64,000 nt of DNA from Anaerocolumna sp. AGMB13025 (GTDB lineage Bacteria; Bacillota; Clostridia; Lachnospirales; Lachnospiraceae). The DNA is taken from the NCBI RefSeq assembly GCF_029689925.1, contig NZ_CP121445.1, positions 1,481,001-1,545,000 of the forward strand, in the 5' to 3' direction. Shown in pieces: positions 18,871 through 27,900 of the stretch (position 1 is the stretch's first letter; the number at the start of each line of letters is the position of its first letter). Under the pieces are notes generated by a model, which worked only from the letters and a program-made list of their open reading frames with translations, made no database searches and was not told the DNA's origin. The translations under genes were made by a program, and so were the position numbers.

Positions 18871-20316
18871 ATGTTTAAAAAGATGAAGGTATTTACAATA
18901 CTGGCAATACTTGTCCTGCTTACATCTTTCTTTGGTCAGACAACTGCATTTGCGGATTATCCTATTTTCTATCAGCGTTATGCTGCGGATCCAAGTGCAC
19001 TGGTGTATAATGGACGGGTTTATTTATATGGTTCCCATGATGTATATCAATCCGGAGCAGGTTATATTATTAATGATATTACCTGTATCTCTTCCGATGA
19101 TTTGAAAAACTGGACTGACCACGGCGAAGTATTCACAGCCAAAGCTGATTCAAGCTGGGCCACTTTGTCCTGGGCACCTTCCGTTGTTTACCGGAATAAT
19201 AAGTTTTATATGTATTACGGAAATGGTGGAAACGGTATCGGAGTAGCAGTAAGTGATAGCCCTACCGGTCCGTTTAAGGATACCAGAAGCGGTCCGCTGG
19301 TTAACGGCAGTACGCCTGGTGTGAATCCGCCTTCCGGTTTCTGGTGCTTTGACCCTTGTGCCTTTGTTGATGATGATGGTCAGGCATATCTGTACTTTGG
19401 CGGTAATGGGGAGGGAAATATTAGAGTTATCAAGTTAAACAGCGATATGGTAAGTATTAATGGTTCCGCCATAAAGATGACGGCGCCTCGCTTCTTTGAA
19501 GCATCCTATATGCACAAATATAACGGAAAATACTATTTTTCCTATTCCACAGATTTTTCCCAGGGAGCTGCAAAAATCGATTATATGGTAAGTAACAGCC
19601 CTACCGCTGGATTTACGTATAAAGGCACAATACTTCCCAATCCACCCCAGAATGATTCCAATAATAATCACCAGTCCATATTTTCCTTTAACGGAAACTG
19701 GTATGTTGCTTATCACAACCGGGCACTTGCAGCTTCGAACGGTCTTGCTTCCGACGTAAGGGTTTATCAGAGAAACATGTGTATCGATAAGATGAATTAC
19801 AATTCTGATGGTACCATACAGCAGGTTACACCAACTACAGCAGGTTTGACACAGTTAAAAAATGTTAATCCCTATGTAAATAATGAAGCTGAAACCATGG
19901 CTCAGGAAAGTGGTATTCAGACAGAAGCCTGCAACGAGGGGGGACGAAATGTAGGTTATATTGAAAATGGTGACTGGATTAAAGTAAAAGGTGTTGACTT
20001 TGGAAGTGGTGCAAGCTCCTTTGATGCAAGAGTAGCCTCCGATACAAGCGGCGGAAACATAGAAATCCGTCTTGACAGTTTAAACGGTACCCTACTTGGA
20101 ACCTGTGCGGTTTCTGGTACCGGCGGCTGGCAGAACTGGACTTTAAAATCTGCTGCGGTAAGCAAAGTTACCGGTGTCCATGACCTGTACTTTAAATTTA
20201 CAGGCGGAAGCGGCTATCTCTTTAACTTAAACTGGTGGAAGTTTAATGCCGCCCCGAAAAGTGCAGCTGCTGATACCAATGTGGATTTAAGTGAGGTTAC
20301 TACTCCTCTGGAATAA
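18871..20316 (+). CDS. xynD: Secreted arabinoxylan arabinofuranohydrolase, GH43-CBM6 (XynD-like)
   Basis: 481 residues. A signal peptide lies at 1-28 (TTAFA-D). The GH43 five-bladed propeller covers about 30-325, with D40 (YAADPSALVY) as base, D161 (CFDPCAFVDDDG) as pKa modulator and E210 (RFFEASYMHKYNGKYY) as acid. This motif set matches Bacillus XynD-type enzymes that remove arabinose from xylan. Residues 338-463 are a CBM6 (EAETMAQES, GYIENGDWIKV). It follows the GH10 xylanase and works with it on arabinoxylan. The ATG follows AAAAGGAG. Confidence 0.9.
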   Translation: MFKKMKVFTILAILVLLTSFFGQTTAFADYPIFYQRYAADPSALVYNGRVYLYGSHDVYQSGAGYIINDITCISSDDLKNWTDHGEVFTAKADSSWATLSWAPSVVYRNNKFYMYYGNGGNGIGVAVSDSPTGPFKDTRSGPLVNGSTPGVNPPSGFWCFDPCAFVDDDGQAYLYFGGNGEGNIRVIKLNSDMVSINGSAIKMTAPRFFEASYMHKYNGKYYFSYSTDFSQGAAKIDYMVSNSPTAGFTYKGTILPNPPQNDSNNNHQSIFSFNGNWYVAYHNRALAASNGLASDVRVYQRNMCIDKMNYNSDGTIQQVTPTTAGLTQLKNVNPYVNNEAETMAQESGIQTEACNEGGRNVGYIENGDWIKVKGVDFGSGASSFDARVASDTSGGNIEIRLDSLNGTLLGTCAVSGTGGWQNWTLKSAAVSKVTGVHDLYFKFTGGSGYLFNLNWWKFNAAPKSAAADTNVDLSEVTTPLE

Positions 20317-20376
20317 TAGATAGGTCTGATACCTTTACCTGCTAATTAGAATGATTAGTTAATAGTTAAATTTTTG

Positions 20377-20408
20377 AATAAGCCCTCATTTTATACTGGG
20401 GGCTTATT
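20377..20408 (+). terminator. Rho-independent terminator after GH43-CBM6
   Basis: A 9-bp stem AATAAGCCC / GGGCTTATT with a 14-base loop lies 60 bp after the stop and is followed by TAG rather than a strong T-run, so it is of medium strength. Confidence 0.65.
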
Positions 20409-20421
20409 TAGTACCATACGG

Positions 20422-20617
20422 GGCTGTTGCAAATCAAAGAGTAAATTGCCTGGGAGAGAATAGGGATTATATTTAACAAATATTTTTTGGAAAGTATGCG
20501 CGAATGGCTGCACGAAAGAGAATGGAGCCGCATAATCGCGGGAATTTGGAACGAAATATTTGTAAAATATAATCCCTATTCTATGCCCAGGTTGACATAC
20601 TTTAATTTGCAACAGCC
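20422..20617. repeat. 196-bp near-perfect inverted repeat of the GGCTGTTGCAAA family
   Basis: GGCTGTTGCAAAT at the left end pairs with ATTTGCAACAGCC at the right end. Pairing continues through AATAGGGATTATATTT / AAATATAATCCCTATT and ACAAATATTT / AAATATTTGT, to an inner GCGCG / CGCG region near 20500-20540. There is no reading frame of note and no transposase. The same outer words occur in smaller hairpins at 36834-36889 and 52805-52867. Confidence 0.88.
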
Positions 20618-21044
20618 TCATTTGGTTTTTATGGAGTGGATTATTGCATTTTATTATATATAAATGCATGGATATGGATAAGCGCCATAGGAAGCAGAAG
20701 TTTAAAGCCGATTGGTTTGCTGGATTGGGAAAATTTCAAAGACAGTATTTTTGTAAAATAATTAGAATCCTACGATAGGTCAACTATTTGCTAGGATGTA
20801 TCATTGAAGCATAAATAACAAGTTACTATAATTAGTATAACTGAATTATGATTAACTTGAATGAACAGTCATAAGTTGAATAAATATCAAAAGATATAAG
20901 CCGATATAGGAAGCTATAGATATAGGAAGCCATATAAGATATAGAAAGATTGAAAATCAATAGATAAAAGAAGGTATAAAGAGAAAAGAGGCTGTAAGCC
21001 AAGATCGAGAATTAAAAACAAATATAAAAGAAGGAAGGATTTAC
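20618..21044. other. AT-rich leader before the GH43 xylosidase gene
   Basis: No gene is visible. 20900-20955 contains short direct repeats of a GATATAGGAAGC-like word. A promoter must lie here for the downstream gene, but none stands out. Confidence 0.45.
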
Positions 21045-22601
21045 ATGCATATGAATAAAAACCCCATAATCTTTTCTGATTTTCCGGATCCGGATGTAAT
21101 CAGAGTAAAAGACACCTATTATATGATTAGTACAACCATGCATTTTATGCCAGGAGGAGTCATCCTTCGCTCGTTTGACTTAATACACTGGGAAATCATT
21201 ACCCATGTATTTGAGGAATTAGATAACACCCCCGGACAGAAACTTGAAGATAACTTAAGTATTTATGGCAAAGGAATGTGGGCAGCCTCTCTCCGCTATC
21301 ATAAAGGCACCTTTTACGTATGCTTTGTAGCCAATGATACCCGAAAAACCTATCTTTATCAGGCAGAGGATATTACCGGTCCCTGGAGAAAGCAGAATAT
21401 CAGCGGCTTCTACCATGACTGCTCTCTTTTATTTGATGAGGATGACAGGGTTTACCTTGTATATGGCAATAAAGAAATCTACTTAACAGAACTAGATGAA
21501 GATTTAACAGGACCTAAAAGGAATGGTCTGCACCGAATGGTTGTAAAGGACAGTGAGGATATTAGACTGGGTTATGAGGGAAGCCACCTGTATAAGATTA
21601 ATGGGAAATATTACCTGTTCTTTATTCACTGGTTGTCGAATGGTACCGGTCGGAGAGTGGAAGCTTGTTTTGTATCCGATTCCCTGGAGGGAGAGTTTAC
21701 CGGAAGGGATATTCTGGATGATGATATGGGATACCATAATGCCGGAGTGGCCCAGGGAGGAATTGTGGATACCCCTGACGGAGATTGGTATGCCATGTTA
21801 TTTCAGGATCATGGTGCCATTGGTCGTATTCCGGTATTAGTGCCGATGCATTGGGAAAATGATTTTCCCGTCTTTGGGATTGATGGAGAGATACCAAAGC
21901 AGATAGAGGTAAAAAGTACCCGTGCAGCTCATGTATATAAACCCCTTACAGAGAGTGATGATTTTTTTTACAAACCAGATGATAAGGGAGAAGTATCCTT
22001 AAAAAAGGTATGGGAATGGAATCATACCCCAAACCATGACCTCTGGTCGGTAACAGAAAGACCTGGCGCCCTGCGCCTTCGTACCGGTCAATTAAGTCCT
22101 AATGTGGGACTTGCCGTAAATACCTTAACTCAGCGTATGACAGGTCCAGCCTGCGAGATGTCGGTCACGGTTGACGGCAGCGGACTAAAGAATGGGGATT
22201 TTGCCGGAATCTGTGCTTTACAGGGGTGCTATGGGCTTATCGGTCTTACCAGGGAAGAGGGTAAGTACTATCTGGTCATGATTGCAAAAGAACGGAATCC
22301 AGAGGAGAGTATCTGGGGAGAAGAGGGAGGAGATAAAAAACCAGGAAGAGAATTTGAACGAATTCCTTTTTTAGATAATAAGGTGACGTTAAAAGTCCAG
22401 GCTGATTTTACGGACGGAGCAGACACAGCAGAATTTTATTACCAGGATAAGGGGCAATGGAACAGCCTTGGTATAAAACACAGATTATATTTCAGGTTGG
22501 ACCATTTTACCGGCTGCCGTGTGGGATTATTCCATTATGCTACCAAGGAAATCGGAGGAAGGGCGGATTTTGAGAATTTTGTATATGATAGTAAGGAGTA
22601 G
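21045..22601 (+). CDS. GH43 beta-xylosidase / arabinofuranosidase (cytoplasmic)
   Basis: 518 residues with no signal peptide. The N-terminal propeller has D15 in SDFPDPDVIR (base), D125 in FYHDCSLLFDEDD (modulator) and E178 in GYEGSHLYKINGKYY (acid). Residues about 330-518 form the beta-sandwich domain usual in xylosidase-type GH43 enzymes (LRLRTGQLSPNVG, GLFHYATKE near the end). It would trim imported xylo-oligosaccharides. AGGAAGGA precedes the ATG. It is followed 187 bp later by a second GH43 of a different subfamily, so the two probably have complementary specificities. Confidence 0.88.
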   Translation: MHMNKNPIIFSDFPDPDVIRVKDTYYMISTTMHFMPGGVILRSFDLIHWEIITHVFEELDNTPGQKLEDNLSIYGKGMWAASLRYHKGTFYVCFVANDTRKTYLYQAEDITGPWRKQNISGFYHDCSLLFDEDDRVYLVYGNKEIYLTELDEDLTGPKRNGLHRMVVKDSEDIRLGYEGSHLYKINGKYYLFFIHWLSNGTGRRVEACFVSDSLEGEFTGRDILDDDMGYHNAGVAQGGIVDTPDGDWYAMLFQDHGAIGRIPVLVPMHWENDFPVFGIDGEIPKQIEVKSTRAAHVYKPLTESDDFFYKPDDKGEVSLKKVWEWNHTPNHDLWSVTERPGALRLRTGQLSPNVGLAVNTLTQRMTGPACEMSVTVDGSGLKNGDFAGICALQGCYGLIGLTREEGKYYLVMIAKERNPEESIWGEEGGDKKPGREFERIPFLDNKVTLKVQADFTDGADTAEFYYQDKGQWNSLGIKHRLYFRLDHFTGCRVGLFHYATKEIGGRADFENFVYDSKE

Positions 22602-22788
22602 TCAGTTAAGTTAAATGTAAACTTACATCGCTATAGTAATTAAGTCGAAGGGATTCAGTATTTAAAGAATAGTAATTAAATTGAAGGTATTTGGGATTTC
22701 AGGAAAATATCCGACGTAGGAAAACGAACGGTTATAAAATATCAACGCTATACCACAAAATAAATATTAATAAGAGAGGAATAAAGAA

Positions 22789-24372
22789 ATGATAAAAGTA
22801 AAAAATCCAATACTCCCGGGGTTTTACCCGGACCCTTCTATATGCAGGGTGGGAGAAGATTTCTATATTGTAAATTCAACCTTTGCCTATTTTCCGGGAG
22901 TTCCGGTCTGGCACAGCAAGGATTTGGCGCACTGGCAGCAGATTGGTAATGTGCTTGATAGAAATTCACAGCTTCCCCTGGAGGGGTGCCAGCATTCTCA
23001 GGGAATCTTTGCGCCGGTTATCAGGTACTGGGATGGTGTTTTCTATATGATTACCACCAATGTTTCCGCGGGAGGTAATTTTATAGTTACTGCAAAAGAT
23101 CCCAGTGGTCCCTGGTCGGAGCCTTATTATCTTGGAGAAGAAGCACAGGGGATTGACCCAAGTCTTTTCTTTGATACCGACGGCACCTGTTATTACGTAG
23201 GGACAAGACCCAATCCAGAGGGAGTCAGATATAACGGAGACTGGGAAATCTGGGTGCAGGAGCTGGATCTTAGCTCTATGAAATTTACCGGTAAGAGTCA
23301 GGCTATATGGAAGGGAGCCTTAAAGGATGTTATCTGGCCGGAAGGACCGCATCTGTACAAGAAGGACGACTATTATTACCTGATGATTGCAGAAGGCGGT
23401 ACTGGACCAAACCATGCGGTGACCACTGCGAGAAGCAGGAATATATGGGGACCTTATGAGAATAATCCTAACAATCCAATCTTAACCCACAGGCATCTGG
23501 GCAAAGATTATCCTGTAATCTATGTAGGGCATGCTGACCTGGTGGATGATACAGCAGGAAACTGGTATATGGTAATGCTAGCCAGCAGAAGATGCGAAGG
23601 TTATGTAGGGCTTGGAAGGGAAACCTTTCTGGCTAAAGTTGTCTGGGAAGATGGTTGGCCAGTAGTTAATCCAGGAGTAGGTAAATTAGAGGAGGAGGTG
23701 GAACTGCCCTTTGACGGCAGCGAGAAGACGGATAAATGGGTACAGACCCTTGATTTAACCGGAGAGAACACCTTTGATATCGTTAAACTAAGAAATACCA
23801 GAAAGGAATTTTGGCACTATCAAGAGGGAGAATTAAAACTTTCCTGTCTTCCTCAAACCTTAAAAGAGCTGGCCTGTCCGGCTTATTTAGGACTCAGACA
23901 GCTAGATTATCAGTACGAAGCTAAACTTACCATTTTGCTCGGGGAATTAAAAGAAGGGGAAGAAGCTGGTCTGGTAATTCTTCAAAGTAATGAATATCAT
24001 ATACTATTCCGTGCTAAAAAAGAAGTCAGAGAAACGGTAGAGCAGCCGGTATTACAGGTTGTAAAAGTTATAAAAGGAATCGATCAGATATTAGGAGAGC
24101 AATATATTAATACTAATATGTTATGGGATACAAAGACACCGGATTCCTTGGTACTTAGATTTATGATTAAAGGCCATGGGCAGAAGGCGGATTTCCTTCT
24201 GCTGGGAACGGAGGGAGAAACCACCATATTAGAAGATGTGGATATCCATGAAATGAGTACAGAGGTTGCCGGCGGTTTTGTTGGTAATACCATTGGTGTT
24301 TATGCTACATCAAATGGAGCAGAGTCAGATAGTTGTGTATATGTAAAAGAATTTAGGATTGCTTATTCATAA
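22789..24372 (+). CDS. xynB: GH43 beta-1,4-xylosidase (XynB-like, cytoplasmic)
   Basis: 527 residues with no signal peptide. The propeller motifs are textbook: PILPGFYPDPSICRVGEDFY with D15 as base, GIDPSLFFDTDG with D123, and WPEGPHLYKKDDYYYLMIAEGGT with E185 as acid. The C-terminal beta-sandwich (about 330-527) is the GH43_C2-type domain. It releases xylose from xylo-oligosaccharides. GAGAGGA lies 9 bases before the ATG. It is the last gene of this xylanolytic stretch before the accessory region. Confidence 0.92.
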   Translation: MIKVKNPILPGFYPDPSICRVGEDFYIVNSTFAYFPGVPVWHSKDLAHWQQIGNVLDRNSQLPLEGCQHSQGIFAPVIRYWDGVFYMITTNVSAGGNFIVTAKDPSGPWSEPYYLGEEAQGIDPSLFFDTDGTCYYVGTRPNPEGVRYNGDWEIWVQELDLSSMKFTGKSQAIWKGALKDVIWPEGPHLYKKDDYYYLMIAEGGTGPNHAVTTARSRNIWGPYENNPNNPILTHRHLGKDYPVIYVGHADLVDDTAGNWYMVMLASRRCEGYVGLGRETFLAKVVWEDGWPVVNPGVGKLEEEVELPFDGSEKTDKWVQTLDLTGENTFDIVKLRNTRKEFWHYQEGELKLSCLPQTLKELACPAYLGLRQLDYQYEAKLTILLGELKEGEEAGLVILQSNEYHILFRAKKEVRETVEQPVLQVVKVIKGIDQILGEQYINTNMLWDTKTPDSLVLRFMIKGHGQKADFLLLGTEGETTILEDVDIHEMSTEVAGGFVGNTIGVYATSNGAESDSCVYVKEFRIAYS

Positions 24373-24453
24373 AAGCCTGGATTGATATAATTATTATGTT
24401 TATCAAGTTACGCCTTATGAACTTTAAGAAGTACCTTTGAAATAGCATAAAAA

Positions 24454-24488
24454 CTGCCAGTAGGTATTACCTACTGGCAGAAAAGATT
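24454..24488 (+). terminator. Strong terminator at the end of the xylanolytic stretch
   Basis: A near-continuous palindrome (CTGCCAGTAGGTA / TACCTACTGGCAG with a one-base centre, 24454-24480) is followed by AAAAGATTTATATTTTTTT. Confidence 0.85.
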
Positions 24489-24597
24489 TATATTTTTTTA
24501 ATTGTCTACTTGACGGAAAACAGTTCATAATCAATGAGGATTTTTAATTAGAATAATCCAATATGTAGTTTAACTATTTATTAAGGTTGGTAATCTA

Positions 24598-25776
24598 CTA
24601 ATTAATAAATTTAAAATAAACATTTCCGAAATTTGAACCTGGAAGAATAAATTTAAAATTATAACTATTATTACCTGCTGGAACAACAACATCAATATAA
24701 GTGAGCTCTGTTCCTGTATAACTAGTTGGAGTTGTTTGCCCAGTTTCTCTTTTATTGTATATACTATGTATTTTCTTATATGTCCAAGAACTAGTTGATC
24801 CACCCGGACAATAAGCTAAAGCTTCACGAACCAGCCAAGTCCCACTTGAAGAATTCCAAATTGTACCCCAATCAGGCGTAATTCTTAAAGTTTTACCGGC
24901 ACAGTTACTTAATACCATATTATAAACTCTACCATAATTTCCCATTAATTGATTATTACTGTTTATGGCATTAGAACCAGTTTCATATTCTCCCGTATTA
25001 AATGACATATCTGACCCTGCTGTAGCTAAATAAAATCCATGACTGCCATTTGTTGAAACTGAATTATAATTATAATCTGCATATTTAACATCACCGACAA
25101 AGGTCGCAGTTGTTCCAGTTGACATAGGAATTGCTTTTCCAAGAGTGTTAGGATTAATAGTCGTAACTGATGCATCATAAAATACTATTCTGCATTTCAT
25201 ACTCGATGAAACTTTAAACATAACATGGCCATTAACTAAGGTTAATGGTCCTATTTGATCACTGGCAATAAATGTACCAGTACCAGCAGCTAATGACTGA
25301 GTAGTATAGTTAGTACTCTTTTGGTATCCAGTCTCAACATTTGCGCACATCTCATAATCAGGAAATGATGATGTTCCAGTATTTGCCACTGATTTATTAA
25401 GTGTAGTAACAGTTCCTGCCGTAGTAGCATATATATACACGCCTACTTTTATATTTTTGCTTGTTGTCTTATTAATATGATAAAAATAAGCATCATATAA
25501 TGTATTGACTGCTAAGGTTTCTTCAGTTGTATATGCTCCTGACCTTCCATTAAAATTGTTAACCCATCCATTTCCTTGAGTACCAGTACCATCCCATAAC
25601 ATTTCTGGATTATCCGAATAAATATATTTATTTCCACCATTTGACATGTTTGCGAACGGTACAGCCTGTGAGGGCACAAAAGCTGCAGAAACTGATAAAA
25701 CTGATGAAACCATACAAACTAAAACCAAGATAGTTACTAATAGTGTTCTTACAGTTCTTACTCTCATATTTACCAT
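24598..25776 (-). CDS. Secreted protein of unknown function
   Basis: 392 residues from the ATG at 25774-25776, 10 bases after AAGGAG; a TTG at 25785 sits too close to that site. A signal peptide (TLLVTILVLVCMVSSVLSVSA) ends near residue 33. The mature part is rich in S, T, N, G and Y with no charged catalytic motif I recognise and only four scattered cysteines, suggesting an all-beta extracellular or wall-associated protein. There is no membrane anchor, sorting signal or dockerin. It is divergent from the Trypco2 cassette and convergent to the xylosidase gene. Its base composition is more AT-rich than the xylanase genes. Function unknown. Confidence 0.8.
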   Translation of the reverse strand: MVNMRVRTVRTLLVTILVLVCMVSSVLSVSAAFVPSQAVPFANMSNGGNKYIYSDNPEMLWDGTGTQGNGWVNNFNGRSGAYTTEETLAVNTLYDAYFYHINKTTSKNIKVGVYIYATTAGTVTTLNKSVANTGTSSFPDYEMCANVETGYQKSTNYTTQSLAAGTGTFIASDQIGPLTLVNGHVMFKVSSSMKCRIVFYDASVTTINPNTLGKAIPMSTGTTATFVGDVKYADYNYNSVSTNGSHGFYLATAGSDMSFNTGEYETGSNAINSNNQLMGNYGRVYNMVLSNCAGKTLRITPDWGTIWNSSSGTWLVREALAYCPGGSTSSWTYKKIHSIYNKRETGQTTPTSYTGTELTYIDVVVPAGNNSYNFKFILPGSNFGNVYFKFIN

Positions 25777-26000
25777 ATTATACAATCTCCTTTTTAATTT
25801 TTTATACCATTATACATAATTGGATTATTATGTAAATTATAATAGGCTATCCTTATTGAAATGTCAATATTTGTAATTTTATTTATATTAACCATTAATA
25901 AAGATTGAACCATTGTTCCGGTTCCAATTTGAAAATTAAATTTACATAATATGGTATATTGTGTTATCATTGAATTTATAATTAAGGAGGTAGAGGTCGG

Positions 26001-26372
26001 ATGTTTGATAAAATATTAGACGATAGTATTTCATTAGGTGAAGCAATAAAAATCATTCAGAAGGAACTGATGGAAAGTGAAGAAGAAAGACGGAAAAGCG
26101 GTTTACCGAGACTATTTGTTACAGACAAATTAACCCTTGAAGCAAATTGTGTCTTTGTTCAAAATGATACTGCCGGTGTAGGCTTTGATATTAAGCTGTT
26201 ATCAATTTTATCTGCAAAAGGAGATATGTCATCGAAAGATGAAAGCAGCTATGTTCAAAAAATCAAACTTGAATTTAAAACGGTAAACGAGAATGGAGGT
26301 AGTAATATCAGCGGAATAACTCCCATTAGTTTGTCTGATGGCAGATATCCTCACGATAAGGATAATGGGTAA
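26001..26372 (+). CDS. Trypco2-like (trypsin-co-occurring domain 2) small protein
   Basis: 123 residues. Residues 9-95 follow the Trypco2 pattern: ISLGEAIKIIQKELMES, then FVTDKLTLEANCVF, then a hydrophobic strand GVGFDIKLLSILSAKG, then VQKIKLEFK. Trypco domains were described by comparative genomics as effector-associated modules of NTP-dependent bacterial conflict systems, often beside proteases. AAGGAGG lies 10 bases before the ATG. The next gene starts 6 bp after the stop, and a TPR gene follows, so the three form one unit. Domain assignment is by eye; the family match is good but not computed. Confidence 0.75.
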   Translation: MFDKILDDSISLGEAIKIIQKELMESEEERRKSGLPRLFVTDKLTLEANCVFVQNDTAGVGFDIKLLSILSAKGDMSSKDESSYVQKIKLEFKTVNENGGSNISGITPISLSDGRYPHDKDNG

Positions 26373-26378
26373 ACGGCG

Positions 26379-27875
26379 ATGAATGACATGAATCTATATG
26401 AGGCAGTCAGGCTATTTCATGAAAAAGAACATCAGAATGGCAGCAATTATTTTGATATTTTTGCCTGCAAAATAAAATTTTCTTTTGACTCCAGCAGCTA
26501 CTTAAATTCCCTAAAGCAATACAAGGAAAAAGGAGCAGTAGATGATTGTTTAAAAGTAATTATCCATGAATACTTTCATTATTTTCAAAGAGCTTATTCC
26601 ACCTATGGTTTCTATTTTCAAATGCTGGAACGGTATAAAGAAGTTCTGGTTATCAACATGGTAAAGCATATACTCTATCATTATAAAAATATTGATGGAG
26701 CTGATCGATCAGTTATAGATGTTATACAGACTGATTCCAGGTTACGGAACGATAATCTGATTAACAAATGGTTGTTTGAATGGATTGATCTTTATTTGTT
26801 GAATTCTTACGTCAACGATAGTCCAGAGAAATACCTGGCAGACTGTGAAATCATGAATCAAATCAGACCTGATTTTATTGGGCTGTTTATCAGCAAGAAA
26901 TATGCTGCTATTGATAAGCAGTTGCAAGCATATCTAAAAGGAATTTTCGGAGGATTCCCATATAAGAGGTATAAGACAATTGATAGTTCTTCGGAAAATA
27001 AAAGCCGGATACTCTATATGGAATCCCAGGGTATGAAAATAAAGGTCGTGAATATGTTCACCACAAAGGGAATTCTCGAGAGCTACAGCAAAGCTGCAGA
27101 ATTTTTCCTTATAAAAGAGGAGTTATCACTGGATTATCTTCGGGGCTTGTCTTTTAGTGCAAAAAATAATGATTATTATTTCACCCTGGTATTTGCAGCA
27201 CAGAATATTCCTGCAAAGAATAGCACAGAATTTCTTTTAACCTTTCTGGCTATCTGCGATATCGTAATTTCACCTCCGTGTATTCCCTATTTATCTATGC
27301 TAAGAGAGGAGTATCCTTCCATTACCGAATTTGATCCTGGATACCGGTTTCATTGCGTATGGGAGCCCATGACACGGATAAAACCCATAACCAGTTTAGA
27401 AGAGGATTATGTAAGATATACGCAGGAACTGTGTCAGGCTCTTGGGTGGCCAACACCGATGGATATAGCAGAAGAAATTGTTTCAAAGTGCAGCTATATG
27501 GAGAGCAGTGATGATATCATGTTTAGAGTCTTCTACCAATCTCAGCAGCTAAGGCTTAAAGAACCATATTGTTTTTTGGAAATTACTTCGTTTCTGACTT
27601 ATTTACACAATAACTATCCCTATTGCCCGCTTGTAGAGTTGAGTGATATGGTTCTTATAAATCATGGGATAAATGATGAGGTATATTTTCCCTTGGAGTA
27701 TCTGAATAGGCAGTATTGGGGAAATACTCTGACTAGAAATACAACTGAGGTTATGTTTCCATACCATACGGTGCCGCATGTATTGGATAACTTTAAAGAA
27801 TTATTTGAACGGTTGAACGAAGAGGCAGTAGGTCTTCGGATTAATAACATTAAAGTTGTTAATCCGTCTAATTAA
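26379..27875 (+). CDS. HExxH zinc-metallopeptidase-like protein, unrecognised family
   Basis: 498 residues, no signal peptide or clear membrane segment. HEYFHYFQRA at residues 63-72 is a typical zincin helix preceded by hydrophobic LKVII; H63, E64 and H67 would bind zinc and activate water. A third ligand is not certain; E234 in GILESYSKAAEFF is the best candidate, a glutamate followed by small residues as in gluzincins. The remainder is alpha-helical and aromatic-rich without a domain I know. The ATG is 6 bp after the Trypco2 gene with a weak binding site, so translation is probably coupled. I infer a cytoplasmic protease effector; a non-proteolytic role is possible. Confidence 0.7.
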   Translation: MNDMNLYEAVRLFHEKEHQNGSNYFDIFACKIKFSFDSSSYLNSLKQYKEKGAVDDCLKVIIHEYFHYFQRAYSTYGFYFQMLERYKEVLVINMVKHILYHYKNIDGADRSVIDVIQTDSRLRNDNLINKWLFEWIDLYLLNSYVNDSPEKYLADCEIMNQIRPDFIGLFISKKYAAIDKQLQAYLKGIFGGFPYKRYKTIDSSSENKSRILYMESQGMKIKVVNMFTTKGILESYSKAAEFFLIKEELSLDYLRGLSFSAKNNDYYFTLVFAAQNIPAKNSTEFLLTFLAICDIVISPPCIPYLSMLREEYPSITEFDPGYRFHCVWEPMTRIKPITSLEEDYVRYTQELCQALGWPTPMDIAEEIVSKCSYMESSDDIMFRVFYQSQQLRLKEPYCFLEITSFLTYLHNNYPYCPLVELSDMVLINHGINDEVYFPLEYLNRQYWGNTLTRNTTEVMFPYHTVPHVLDNFKELFERLNEEAVGLRINNIKVVNPSN

Positions 27876-27900
27876 AAGTAGTAATAGGGGGAAGAAGAGG

